Positions 23,001 through 38,000 of a stretch of DNA of 64,000 nt are shown here, in pieces (position 1 is the stretch's first letter; the number at the start of each line of letters is the position of its first letter). The DNA lies in NCBI GenBank assembly GCA_934047225.1, contig OW204009.1, positions 16,752,898 through 16,816,897 on the forward strand, read 5' to 3'. This DNA comes from Ypsolopha sequella. Taxonomy: Eukaryota; Arthropoda; Insecta; Lepidoptera; Ypsolophidae. The translations under genes were made by a program, and so were the position numbers. Under the pieces are notes generated by a model that was given only the letters and a program-made list of their open reading frames with translations, made no database searches and had not been told where the DNA came from.

Positions 23001-26000
23001 ACATGTTGTAACTCATTATTAATTTTATTATATATATTACTAGCGACCCGCTCCGGCTTTGCACGGGCATGTATTATACATATAAACCTTCCTCTTGAAT
23101 CACTCTATCTATTAAAAAAAACCGCATTAAAATCCGTTGCGTAGTTTTAAAGATCTAAGCATACATAGGGACAGACAGCGGGAAGCGACTTTGTTTTATA
23201 CTAAACTCCGGCCGTTCATTCGAGAGAATGGTGACGTTTGCAAATGTCAGGGGATAAAACCTTTTCTTTACTGTTTTGCATTTCAATATTTTATATTTAT
23301 CATGATGATTTTAGGGCAGATTGTATATCGTTAAAAGGTCCCATTTGTTAATAAAAAGTATTTTTGTCGTATATATTTTCCACTTCCTAGTACAAAACTT
23401 AATGAATCAGCTGACTCAATTTCTACGTAAAACTTAAAAAAAAAACGAAAAAAATACTATTTTTGGCGAAAAGTTGTCTATTAGCGATACTGTGTTCACT
23501 TGAATTTAAGAACCTTATATAGAGGTTGTCATTTTATTTATTTATTTTATTATTATACAAAGATAAGAGCCGAATGAAGTTATTTGTTTAATCAATAATA
23601 TGTGTCAAGTTATTTCTGTCAAATCAGCAATCATAATGCCTGCAGTATGAATCCTCGACTTTTTGAATCGACATTTCAGAAAAAGGTTTATAATATCTGC
23701 GGTGTAAGGCAGTGTTGTCGTATTATAAAACTGATATACCTTACCAAATAATAAGATCGTATATATATTCTATTCCAGGGTTTTTATTTATAAAAAAAGT
23801 TTAAATAATCATGATTTGGATTTATTTCGTCCCATTTGTTGTACCGTTGATATTTTTTTAACGTGCCTTTACTTATTTTTGTCGTGAAGAAGCTCTTGTT
23901 GACTTGTAGTATTTTTTCGAGATATCGCCACACTCCATCTGTCATCATTCTCTCGAATTAACGGCAGCAGTTTATGTAGTTTTTTCGTTATTGTATATAT
24001 TCGTTATGAAACTCATTCCGTCTAGAAGCTCATGGAACCGTGACTTACGCACGGACAGACATACAGCAGACATTAGTTAGGGCTCCGTTTTGCCGTTTAT
24101 GTATGGAACCCTAAAAATGTTAATAACCCAAGAGAGCCCGTTACTTCAATAGATAAGCTAGGTACTGCTTAAACTTAGAATAATAAAATTAATTATTCTA
24201 TGTGCTTAAATTATTAAAGAACACTGTCTTACGCTCTCGACTGGGTGTTTTTATAAATTAAGTGTTGCCTCAATGTGAAAATGTTACTTAAGAGCCGTTT
24301 ATTTACACACAATTTACACAAAACATATGTAACAAGGTTTTGTTAAGGAACTATTGAGTAAATTTTGAATAAAAATGTTCTGTTTCCATAAATTAGAAAA
24401 AGTACGGGTTTTTCACAATCCAGCTGCTAAACCGCTTTTAAAATTTTTTAGTTTTCAGATTGAGCCCGTAACAAAAATTGTCTAAAAATGACATCTTTGG
24501 CGGCCCCCCAATTCAAAAATAAATAAACAATATAGATAAGTATGTGTACTTTACTCAAGTGAGCTCTTGACAATAACAGCCAACACGTAAGAAAAAAAAA
24601 ATCGGGTTCCTTTTTCATGACCCCCTCTGAGAAATTGGCCTCAATGTAAAAATTCTAGTAACTTCTATCAATAATTCGATCACTTAAATTAATTAATTTA
24701 ATTAAAATTGTTTTTTTTTTCAGGAAATAAATGCGCCTGTTCTAGGAGAGAGTGATGAAGCTAATACTGATGACGAATCGGCTTTTCTTTGCTAATACAT
24801 TCAAAGGCCGTTATCGTCAGTGCACGCGTTTCAGTTTTAAATGGTATTTTGTGCAACTATAACATAATTTGAGACATTGAGACACGAGTGCTTTTTACGA
24901 AACTCACCGAGTGTTTCAATGTCTAATTATGTTCAGTTGCACACAATACTTTATCTACGACCATCAAAAATATCGTCTTTATTTATAATATTTTCAACTA
25001 ACTATTTCACGAAAAATGAGAAGAAGACATTCGTTCATTAACCTCGGATGCGTCGTTCCGGCATGGCTTAAGAAATAAGGTCGGGAATTATTTCTCGTAT
25101 CTGTTGTTGATTGGGCCTCGAGTGGTTTTATAATAAATTGGGCCAATCGTAGCGCAGAATTGTGCTGTTATAACGTAATATTATAACATCGGATAAACAA
25201 TCTAGGTACTTATAAAACTGCTTTTAATGTTGCAATTGCCTTATTGCAGTATGGGAGTAGATAGGAATATTTGTTTTATAATCTAGATTTATATTTCATT
25301 TCTGATTTGTTTATTTAACAACTTTGACCAGTGTAGCTAAACCGGACAATCAAAATAAGCACGCAGGAAATACTGAGATACATAGATAGTAAAAAACTTT
25401 ATTTATAATTCACAAGTTTTCATTTCTCGTTAGGTAAGATTATAAAAAACCCATTGAGATATCTTTGTGTTACTAAACATGTTTCAATATATTTTTTATT
25501 CATTTGTTATAGAGAAAAAAATCAAAGTGTAAGGGTATGGATGGGCTAAAGAGTTTTAACACCTTTGCCTAGCAATAAAAAAAAATAGCTTAAGTCAAGT
25601 GTCACTGACATTTCATGGGTAGAGCGAGTAAAAAGAAAAGCACCTATAAAGAATAAAGAAAAAGCACTATGGCATAGGCATGTGGCATACTATGGTAACG
25701 CCGATTTTTTTTATACACACAAATGTACAAAGTAGGTAGTTACTGGCAAAGGTGCGAAAGCCATAATGCCCACAATGGTTTTGAGAACCTATCCTAAATT
25801 TAGCAGGTTATTAGTTTGAAATTTTGTGCATTAAGTTTCAACCCGTTGAAGTTGAGTGGCATCGCAGGCGGATTGTGAGAAACCCGCCTTTTTCTAATTA
25901 ATCGAAACAGAACACTTAAATTCAAAATTCACCCAATGTAGTTCTTCAACATAACCTTATTACCTACAAATTGTGTGTGTTGCCATCGCAAAGTTTCTAT

Positions 26001-29000
26001 TAGCTTCTGTAAATTAGAATTTCAAAGTTTAATAATTATTTTTTTTTAATGCCAATTTTGTATTTTAAAATTATTTTGTGAATAAGAATTTCAAAAATGA
26101 CCATTTTTTTTTAAATTTCAATTTTGTATTTAAAATATTCTAAATTCTAATTTACATAAGCCAATCTTTGAGAATGCAGTATACACAATACATAGGCAAT
26201 AAGGTTTTGTTGAATAACTATTGAGTGAATTTTGAATTTAGGTGTTCTGTTTCGATTAATTAGAAAAAGGCGGTTTTTCACAATCCGGCTGCGAAACCGC
26301 TCTAAGTATTAGGTAGTAAATTATATAATCGACTAGTTACGTATTTTGAAACATAATATTTAAATAATTTAAATCTATTTGTATTCTTCCCTAGTATAGG
26401 TATAACATAAAATATTTACGATTTTATTTATAAGTGCAAGTAATTAATTAACTTTATCCACCTAGGTATAGATAAGTCTTTCTAAGAGGTAGGTACGTAC
26501 AGCATTTATGTGATTTTTGTTTTAGTTTTGTAGATCGTAGCGGATTTAATAAAATTATGAAATGCGTGACTTTAGATAATTTATTGAAATCCTAAGTACC
26601 CAAGTATCTTAATTACAAATAAAAAGAAAACACTTTCATAAATACGTTCAAGAAATACCGGACGTGGCTCAAAATACTTGATTGTAAAATGAAGAGTTTC
26701 AGGTGTCGATAAGAGATCGGAAATAGTTATTTGTGCAACAAGAGAGCAAAAATGTTTTATTGCGAGTGCCGAGCTTGAATCCCGAGCAAACAAAGGATTC
26801 TATAATTGAATTATGAGCGTAGCGAGTGATTCTAAGTTAGAATTCTGAGCGTAGTGAGCACGGAACACTTGTAGTGAGGGATTCAAAGGCACAAGAAACA
26901 GAATATATTTGCTCTCGTGTGACACATACAACTTTTCACCTCACTAGCGAGAAAACACAGATGTAAAGACAATCTTTTCGAACGAACTTATAAGAATTCA
27001 ATGTTTTTTTTTTATTTAAACAATACACCATATAAAAATATTGTACCTAAAATAAAATATAAGGAGTGTTTATTGAATCCCAAAAGCTGCGAAGAATCAG
27101 AAAATCCTTAGAATTTTATTCTGAGAGAAAATCTTCGACAAACAGATCGAAAACACAAAACATAACCATCACGCGGGAGTTTTACTCTATCTATCAGTTT
27201 CCGGATTTCATACACATTGGGAGGTCATACACAGGATTTCGAGAAGTTTTCCTTGTCTGTGGTATCCGACAAGCTGTGGGGCTGTGTATAACCTCCCAAA
27301 GTGTATAGAATTCATATAGTGAAAGAGATAGCCGCCATGCTGATGTTTGCTGTCTTTTTCTCTTGAGCAAAGGATATGGAGTTTCTGAACAATTCGCAGC
27401 GTTCTTAATTTAAAACACCTTTTTTCATGGTTTAACACCAGTGAGCAAAAATCAATTTTACTCACTGTTTGTAAGCAACAAAGGCACGCTTTTCAAGCTA
27501 GTGAGGTGAAAAAATACTTTTCGCTTAGGTGCCGCCTATCGTGCTGTTATCGACATTCTGACCCATTTATGTACTTATTACTTTAAAAATAATGTTAGAA
27601 GATGATGTCGGCAGGTAAGTTTTATTAACCTCATAGCCGAGTCACGTTTCTCGCCTTTACTTTCTCCATTATGAACAATAAACGTGACTCGGCTATAAAA
27701 ATGTCTTTATATGTCTATTTACAACTAAGTAGGATAACAGTAACACAGCAAATAGCAAAGCTCCTACACAGCTGATTGTTAAAATTACTTTCCTTCATTA
27801 AACTTGATCCTAGTTGAAGTCGTCAACAGGTTTGCACCAGACCAGTTGGTCTGAGGTGCGATCTATGAAAAGTGACATCCGGCCGGAGGCAATTTAAAAA
27901 ATAGGTTATTCGGTGCATAAGAGTTTATTGTTAAACCATGATTCAAAGATTGAAGTTAGAGTAAATCACTTCTTGGGCCATGTAAAGTAGTATACCCTTT
28001 TTATTCACGTAACGCAAACAAATTTCTACAAATTCTGTCACTTTCTTTATTCTTTAATGTACACAGAAAAGCAGTTAAGACATATTATAATAAATTAATT
28101 TCAAATAAATTAATTATTTTTAAGTGTCAACGTCCATGTCGCGTTCAAAAGCGTTCCGAATGGAATACGTTTAAGCAGTGATGGACGCAATGAGCATTCT
28201 TCTGGTTGTTTTTTTTTCTTAGTTCTTAGCTTTGCCCCAGATGGCGCTGACCATGTCACCATAGATAAAATGTGTTTCGTAGCAATCAATGTCTAAGTGG
28301 TTTTTCGTTTGTTTGGAATGTATGCAAATTTTGCCTATGATTCTGTTGCTAAAGAATACGACAGTGCCATCTAGGAATCTTATTTAACACTAAATTTGAA
28401 ATAAGGAAAAACGCTCATTCGGAACGCCTTGACGGGCGTGAGAAGTTTCATGGTAATGTTGGCACTATTAGCGCCATGCGGAACGCGCTGTAAATAAGTA
28501 GTTCACCCCAAACTGTCAACTCGCGGACCACCAATCCCTGCAATCCCATACTTAGTATCCCTCTATAATTTGTGCCCATACTCGGCAAAGTCGGCAACCC
28601 CTTGACCGATTTGGTTCATGTTCGAACTTGTTCTTCTTGTTTAGAAGTAAAAACCCCAATAGTTCAGTATTAGTGAGGTTTATAAAGCATGAGTTTGAAA
28701 GTTAATGCACAATTAGTCATGATCTTGTCCAAACAATTTGGTTTTGAGAAGGTCATGACTAATTGTGTATACAATTTGAAACTCTTGCTTTATAAACTTC
28801 ACTAATACTGGACTATTGGCATCAAATGCTACAGAACAAAATGCTTTTTAATTTTCAATTTCTAAACAAGAAAAACAAAGTTAAGTTATGCATTTGCGCT
28901 AAGCGACTGACGTTTATCCTTAATATCGAGTGACGATACTCGGGTTAGTTCTAGTGTAGACTCGGAGAACTTCGCTCGCTCGTTCAAATCTTAGAATTTC

Positions 29001-32000
29001 CCTTATTCTAAGGTTCAAATATAATATCTAATAGTTCAATAAACATAATACATTAACGTAATAAACAAATAAATATTTCTGTTTTTATAATAAATTGCAT
29101 CCATTGAAATGTATAATGATGAATGATGCTGAATAGATAACTTAAAAAATCAAGGACCCCGAAAAATGTATAGCGGGCAAAGAAAATACACGAAAAAAAA
29201 ATGTATAACACGTAATAACATGGAGTTTAGGTCAAACAATTAGGACTGCAGTAAAGTTTTACCTTACCACGAGTATATTGAGTGAAATATTATCTATTTT
29301 TTGATGAATAACGGTAGTAAATGCACTAATCTCGTCTTCTCGATAATTTATAAAATTGTAGTTTTTTGTTTAACATCTTGTTTTTGATCATAATTTTCTT
29401 CTTCGTTTTCTTCGTTATATTTTGATCCCCGAGAATTTTTTTTTTTCTTTGCTTGTGTCTAATGCTGCAAGTGACATATTTGTAACTTTTTTACTTGTCA
29501 AGGAATGATTTTGTAGTTAACGAGACAATGGCAGGACAAGGCGGTTTAAAGGAAAAAATGATAGAATTAAAACAACATGACGAAAAAAATAAAGCAAATG
29601 AAGAAGAACAGCAAGACAAAGTACAACAGGTTCAAGGTAAATATTCCTTACAGAGGAACAATATTTTAGAATATGTAGATAAAATCATTTATTTAGCACC
29701 ATCTACCCATAATTATGCTTGCATATACTTACGTAAACTTACTAAATCATCATCCTCCATTATGGAGAGAAGATCGGCTCTCTATGTACAACTTAATCAA
29801 ACCGCCCCAGTGAAAATTTAGTACTACCATAGACTATTATTATGTATAGACTGGCAGTTCCCATACATCAGTTTGTAGCCACAAAAAATGTGTAACATTA
29901 TAACTAGATGGCGTTATGCTTATTAAAACAAGTTATGCTTATTTGCAACACTTGGCGACACCTAGTGTCGTAAGGGCGCGTAAAAAATTTGCTACGCCTT
30001 GATGTATGAGAGTTGTCGGTCTATACGTAGTAAATGGTCTATGGTACTACTTACCATAAAAGATTACCTTATTTTATCATATTGAATGTGAAATGTTACA
30101 AACTGAAATTTTCAAAATTTTTAAGTTTTATAGTTCTTTTTGTCAACACTTTCTTTTTTATGTAAATTGTAAACGAAGGCTCATCTCAATAGATACCTGC
30201 TATGGTTGGGATCCTTTCGTCCAATATGATCAACTATCTGTTCAACATAGCCGACCAGTTTCAGTAGATTCAGACTGCCTTCTTCCTTTGACAAATAAAC
30301 CAGCCTGCTTCTTCCGACCATAGTATTTATTGAGGTGAGCCGTTTGTTTACATTACGAATTATCCTCACATTTAATTTCCTTCGTTAGAAATGGACTTTT
30401 TACGTATGAAATTGCCGAAATTTTCTTACAGATTCATGAGTTCATAATTCCTGTAATTCAAAAGCTATTTCCATTATTTGTTTTTTGTTTGAAAGTTGAT
30501 TTGAAGGTTTTACATCTACGTATTAAACTTTGTTTTTATTTTCAGTGTGATTATAAAAATTTAATTTTCAAAACGTCCTAAATGCCATCGTATTAGATTC
30601 GTGATAATTTTTTACTTTTCAAAAATTAAATTAATGTTGTTTCCTTCATACACATACGAATTTACATAATTTGGATTTGTCATTCCTAAAAAAAATGTTA
30701 GCACTGAAAATTGAGTTTCTTCCAAATTAAAGACTAATATTTCGATATTCAAAAATTGTTTTTATTTGTTGCTTATGCTATTTCTAATGTAATGTTTCGT
30801 TGAATGCTGCCATAACTTGCGAAGTTATTGTCATTGATTTTGAAATTGATTTTCTAGTTAACAAGACAATATTGCGAAATGGTACAATAAAGCAAGAAAT
30901 TAAAATAGAACTAAATCAACAAAACGAAACAGTGATGAGAGATGAGGAGCAGAAAGAAAAAGGAATACAAGGAAAAGTACAAGAAGATCAGGGTAATTTT
31001 AAGACAATATTTTGAAATATATTTATTTAGCACCTGTCATAAAGTGACTTGATTGCCTACTGAAGACTCGGTACGCGGTCGGGAACAAGAATCAATCACC
31101 CTTTTTGGAAAATACGGAAAATATTATCTGTACCCCTGTTTAAGGTGGTTGCGTCAGTTTTTGTTCTCAAACGTAAAACTTATTATTGTTTTAATTCTTT
31201 TTGAATAAAAAGTATTAAATGTGATTAAATAAATCGCATTACGCGACAATAATTAACACACTTTAACATAAGTAATTTAATCTAAGCGAATTGACATTAA
31301 ACTTAACATTATAATATTTTAAGTGTAATGTAATGAAATGAATGACATGCCTACTTATAATTATTTCTTAGGTGGGGTTAGTTTGACATTTATATACAAA
31401 ATACTGACATTTTTAAAAATATTTGTAATTTTAGCATTTGTGTGTTGTTTGTTTCAATTTTATTTCGTATTTTATTTATTGGTTTATATTTGTATGTCAA
31501 ATGATAGATTATAAAGGACTATATTATGTTTGAACACCATTTGTAAACTTATAATCACAGATAAATTAAATTTGAATTTGAACCATTGTCGCGTTATGCC
31601 ATAAATCACATTTATTTAATGCTTTTTATTTAAAAATAAGGAAAACAATAATAAGTTGTGCGTATGGGAACGAGCCCTAAAGTGAGCAACTCTGAGTCAG
31701 TTATAAAGGAACTAACCGGAATTGGAATAAATTTTTGAGGCCACTTCTAGTATTCACAAATTGATGCCTATGGCAATAAATCAGTAAAATTATGTATATT
31801 TGAGTCAAACTTCAGCAACTTGACAACATGGTCTCATCGGCAATATTTTATAGGTAGTGGTCAGGTTGTAAGTGTAAGACTTTTATTTTTTATATTTTTA
31901 TGTCTACCCTGTGTAGAAACTCTGTGCACGCCACTGAAAGGAAGCCTAAATTTCATTTTGCGTTTTTACATAAAGACGGTAATTGAACCTTGTTACTGAT

Positions 32001-35000
32001 CAGTTACAAAGTCTCCAGTATGAATTTGGCAATGGTGTTGATTCGGTGTAACACAACTTAACTTATTTGACAGGACTAACCTTAATTGTCCTGTTTTTTT
32101 CATTCTTTACCGAAAAGACAAGGACAGAACGTTTAAGGCGATATGCGAAAAAAATACGGGTGTTTGTTTTCTGTGTATTTCATGAAATACACATAAACTT
32201 ATAATAAATTTCTGGTATATGCATTTTGACTATATAATCTAGGGTTTTGAAATTGGAAAACATGTTTGGATACATTTTCCTCGATAGAAATAATTGTTGA
32301 AACGAGGTCTTCAAACACACTTTTTCTCCTCGTTTGACGAATAGGAACCATTATACAGAACTCAAACATATTCTATTAGGTGTGTTTCAACAATATCTAG
32401 AGATTTGATATTTGAAATTTTGCTAGCTATTTTAGTTTTTTTAATAAAAATATAAAACCAACTTTTTTCCCCTTTGCCCTGAATCCGCCCCTCTCGCACT
32501 GCGCGATTTTTCGCTTGGAGTGTCAGGGACAAAAATATAATTCACATAGCCTCTTAAATTAAGTTTAGTTCTGTCAAATAAGTTAAGATGTGCTCCACCG
32601 AATCGACACAATTATAAATCAAAGTCACCACCGCTCGAGCGATTTTGGTATGAGACTCATCAAATCCGTTTTTTGTGTGCAAATTTTTAAACTGTGGGTC
32701 TACCGCGTAATTCTCATTTTCATCAACATCAACTTGAGATTGAAATTTGTCGTGCGTGCGACGACGCCCGCCTAACATGCCATCTCTTTTGCACGCGTTG
32801 AATTTCGCATGCATTTGCTTGAAGTTGATACAAATGAGAATAACGCGGTCACACCCCCGTCACTTCATAGTCAAGGCTCAAGTTATTTACCTACACTCTC
32901 ACGCGCGCATCTGGCTTGTCCGCACACGCTTGTGTGTGTGCGTGAGCTAGTCTAGGGCTGGCAGCAATCGTGTGAGCGTCGTCGCCCGAGAGGGACACAA
33001 TATAAGTCAGCAACTTATGTGATTCGCTTCCTAAATTTTAGCGTAGTTCAATTTCTGGTTCCCCGTGGATTAATCAGTATTAAAAAAATATATGTATATA
33101 TATATATATATATATACAAGGTTAAATTCAATTAGTTGGCGAAATTTGAAACATATGTAGAACATGTCCATATGAATAACTTTTTTTAATAGGATAGTGA
33201 AAAATTCTTAAAATTCGTTTTCACCTTTCCATACTGGACGAGTCAGCTGATCCGAACAAATTTGTATAGGAGGAAGTGAAAAAAAGTTAAGAATTTCGCT
33301 TAGCTCCCATACAAACAGTTGTCCATATAGACTAGTACTACCTTTGTTTTGAGTTTCGCCAGATAATGTTATTTAACCTTATATATGTATATAAATCGTT
33401 ACGACCTGAATGCCCCGGGGGGTGTCGGATGTGTTCCGAGTGTGAACTTTGAAATGCAAGTCACAGTCCACCCACACTCGGTAAACCCGCGTTTCACCTG
33501 CAAATATTACGTCCCAACGTGATGGGTGGTGAGCCCTATCATCGTTCTTCGGGCACAAATACACTCTTTTTAGGGCATGCAGGTTTCCTTACTATGTTTT
33601 CCTTCACTGTTCACAAGTGGTAAGTACCTATTAGCAAATACTATGCACATTATGTAAATTCCGAAGAACTCATTGGTGCATGCCCGACCGGAGATCGAAC
33701 CTTAATCTCAAGATTAAGAGGCCAGCGTTCTACCCCTGAGTTACCGCTGCTTTTTCGTTACTTTAAAATTAAATATATATATATAGTATGCCTAAGCTTA
33801 GTAGGTACCTATATAGTTTCGTATGCATAAATGATCATCATAATTAACAACTACTCAAACATAAATTTTGGAAAAAAAATGAAAACTTGTCAAAACATGG
33901 AAAGTTATAAATACTGATTTTATTGTTCCAAATGCGTTACTGAACGAAATTGTAAGGTTTGATCACGCAATTCTAATTTTTGAAAAAAAGTTTTCCAGGC
34001 ATCCATAAACACTGCAATAACGCACCATACTGATTAAAAATCAGTATCGTGATAAAACTTTGTAACAAAACACGCGCGCAGCAAACGAGTGGTAATCGAG
34101 CTCTGCCTGACTCCAGATTTCCACTAACTTGCGGGGGACCGCGGGGGACGTTAAATTCGCGCGGGGAGGTGAGTGTCGCTTCTTTACGTAGTAATACTTT
34201 ATATTCTCTGACGCGGTAGAGCCATTTTATTCTGTGGTAGAGCCCCTGATCGCTCGAGAGCTTATGCAATCTTGGGCTCTACCGCGTAATTCTCATTTGT
34301 ATCAACTTCAAGCAAATGCATGCGAAATACAACGCGTGCAAAAGAGATGGCATGTTTGGCGGGCGTCGTCGCACTCACGTCAAATTTCAATCTCAAGTTG
34401 ATGTTGATGAAAATGAGAATTACGCGGTAGACCCACTTATCATGAGCGTAGCCAGGGGCAATAGGGTTTGGGAGTTCAGAGAAAATATTAAAATATTACA
34501 ACTCTTCCCGTTTCCCGGGTCAGGTGCCCTTTCAAGCGTTTTGCGTTTGCAAACAATTTTTCACTTATTTCACGTTAGCTTACCTACTTACCTTTTACTA
34601 TTGTAGGAAATTAGTTATCAAGGGATATACATTGAGATATATGTATGAATATTTTTAGCTACGAACAAACCAAAAGTTACAACAAAAACAGCAGAACATA
34701 CGATGAACACGACTGAAGTAAGAAAATTATGTAAATATCTTTGTTATCCCTTCTTCTTCTTTTGCTTTTTTTCCCTTAAAGGCCTTGCCTTTGGTATTTT
34801 AAGGGTTTTTGCTTAAATATGCTGAGTCAACTGCTTACCTAATCGATGTTTTTTCAGACCTTTATCTTTCCGTTGTCAAGACCAGGGCCGGACCGTGAGT
34901 TTGTGGGCCCCTAGGCTAATACCACTTGGGGGCCTGCCTAATTAATCAACAAATTGCCATTTTGTCAAAAAATTGTTTTCGATAACGGTATAAGAAAAAA

Positions 35001-38000
35001 AGAGGACTTAGTTTTTTTATTATTTACAATATTGTCCATTGTCGTCAATAGGGGCCGGGGGCCCTTTAAATCCATGGGGCCCTGGGCTGCAGTGCAAAAA
35101 GCCTTTAGGTAGATCCGCTCCTGGTCGAGGCAGTTACCTAATTGGACACATTTCACTCGATAGATTTTATTTTTGAAAATGACGCATTTATAAGTTATAA
35201 ATACGTTTTATGTCCAAGTGGCTTGGGTTTTATGTCTGAAATTACTGCTATAACATGAAAACATGGTTTATTTTCCATTGTCAAGACAAAAATTTCCTAC
35301 AACAAATACTTTTTCGGAAAATCCAGAAATACGTCGAAAATTCACTGGTTCGGGGCAGCGCTCGAAGCAAGCGTTCTAATGTAAGACTTTCTGACAATAT
35401 AATTAAGTTAAAAATAACTCAATAGGATTGTTGTGTGCCATGGACCAGGCCTTCAGTTTACTTTATTTAATAAAGAAGATGTACTATTTAGGTCAACTTC
35501 CACCTGTAAATATAGCATCATTAAGGTCTTTCATCTGCAGATCCTAGAAATAGAAGAGCTCGACTCCGAAGATGACAACGGACACTACATGACCCAGTTC
35601 TTGCCGCAGTTCTTCCAACTCTTGGCAGGAATAGACAACGACACTTTAGCCAAAATTGTCCAGAATATGAAGTCTGTCGTCGATCAGTAAGTTAATGAAA
35701 GGTGTTCCAAACTAAAAGAATACGCACCTTTTTAAACATTTTTGTTAGTAGAGATATTCTACGAGTATATCACGATGTTTAGTTGTAGTCAGTGCCAGAT
35801 TAAAGCCCTGTTATAGCAAATAGAATTGAACTCTATGAGGTTTCATTATTGATTAAAATAGCGCGCTTTGAGCAGTGGCGCTTACAACAGCCGGAAACAT
35901 CACGCGCTCTCAAAAAACACGTTTTTCACCCGTAAAAAATTTAGTATTTACGATTCAATAAAAGTTAAACCGACAATCGACGTGGTTTAAAATTATAAAT
36001 GTTATAAAATATTTTTCACGTGAATTATAATTTTCAATAAAGAGATACACTGTTTTGAAAGTAAATGTTGACTAGTGTAGAGGCAAGTTTGAAAATTTTT
36101 TAATGCATCGAAGTATGTTTAATTTTGTTTTGGGTTCCCACAGTCGCTGCATAACGGTTTTGAAAATGTCATGCTATTTTTTTCAAGCATAAATATATTT
36201 TGTAGATATACCGAGATTATGAATTAACAGCGCCTTAAGGCTACTCGATGCCCTAAACAATCCACGCTCATGGGCCCCCTATCCAATAGTAAACCAATAT
36301 AGGTCTTTAAGTACTCGCCGCGCCGTTTAGCCAATGTAGCACCCGGGTGCAATCAATCTCCTGGCGCCCCTTTAGTAGGCAAGTTATATTTGCACCGGTG
36401 AATGGAAATTTGGGTGCAAATGGTACAATTATAAATGATGTTGCGAAGCAATAGCCCGTTTCCTTCGCTTGTGATACGGCCCCGTGGACCCGCAGGGCAG
36501 GACTCGAGAGCAAAAAGTATTTTTTACAAGAATAAAAACCACAATTTTGTCGTTAGTTCAAAAATATCTATCAAAATATAAAACGATCGCATAGCCTTTG
36601 AGAGTGCCGGGAGTGACGCAGGGTCTTTGGGGGCGTTTTGAGCAGCCGGTGCTCGGCGCCCCCTAACACCTTGCGCCCGTGTGCGCCGCACACCCTGCAC
36701 CATAGGTAAAGTAAAACTCGCTTATCTGTGCACGCCACTACTACAGTCATAGCTAAACGAACTTCGGGAGGATCTGATGTCGCGTGGATGACAGTGACAA
36801 GGGGGCGCAGCTGTGAAACAAGGAGTATTGTAGCGGTGTTAGTTATTTTGGATACAACCAATCCACGCGCCATAAGATCCTGTAATACCCGTAAAGTAAT
36901 GCAATTCTGTCTTTCCCCAGAGCGAACAGTGAAGGATTGTTGAAGATGTTCGATCACATCCTCAGGAAGAGAATCATTACCTTCGCACAGTGGCTATCAG
37001 CGCTCCCTGGCGGACACCTCAGCAGTATGTTAAACATTCAAATAACGTACCGTCAGGGTCGGACTGGTCATAGAGTCAGGGCGGCGATTGCCATCCGGGC
37101 CCTAGCCTGCGCGGGCCCCCTAGCCTTACAAGCAAAATAATTTACATTTCATATCATATCAATAAACTATATGATTTATCATATAATTTTAATTTATCAT
37201 AAAATTTTGAAATTCTTATTTACAGAAACCAATGGAAACTTTGCAATGGCGGCATACACAATATATAGGTTATCTTGAATATGTAACTATTCAGTGAATT
37301 TTGAATTTAAGTGTTCTGTTTCAATGAATTAGAAAAAGGCGGATTTTTCACAATCCGCCTGCGAAACCGCTCTTAAGTCAAGCTGTTTTTAGACTAAAAT
37401 GAAGTAAAATTGGTTATTTCTTTAAAACCACTAATGGTATTTGTATAGTTCTTGCTGTATACACTGTCGCATGCCATAAGCAAGGATGTAGTACTAACGG
37501 CTTACCATGGGCTCGTAGCATCAGTTTTACGGTATGGAATTATATTCCGGGGCAACTCTACAGAGAAAGAAACCGCCTTCAAAGCCCAAAAACGGTGCAT
37601 ACGATCACAGCTGTGAGCCAATGTTCAAATCACTCAAAATTCTCACCGTACCTTCTCTTTACATATACGAAGTCGCGATTTTTGTAAAAACGAATCCTGA
37701 AGTTTCCGATTCGTACCACTCAGAGGTAAGGATACAATACAGGCACCAGTTACGCTTGAGAAGTTCGAAAACTGCTCTAATGAATATGAGTATATTTTGT
37801 ATGACGCCAAAAATATTTAACAAGATTCCTAATTTTATTAAAGATTTAAATTTGATACAATTTAAGAATATTTTATCTAAATTACTTATAAAGAAATGCT
37901 ATTATAAGATCGAAATGTTTTTAAATGATAATACAATTTAATATTTTTAATAATTAATTTAATTTAACTTTGTATTAATTAAAATTTTGTATGAGCATGT

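Noticed and set aside
34316..34606. Conserved small frame beginning MHAKYNACKRDGMFGGRRRT, present in all four R1 copies
   Set aside because: The copies are short recent MITEs, so the shared frame follows from sequence identity; it runs into the terminal inverted repeat and unrelated flanks.
36571..36957. 128-codon minus-strand frame
   Set aside because: It overlaps core exon 2 on the other strand and a MITE, and has no splice or family support.
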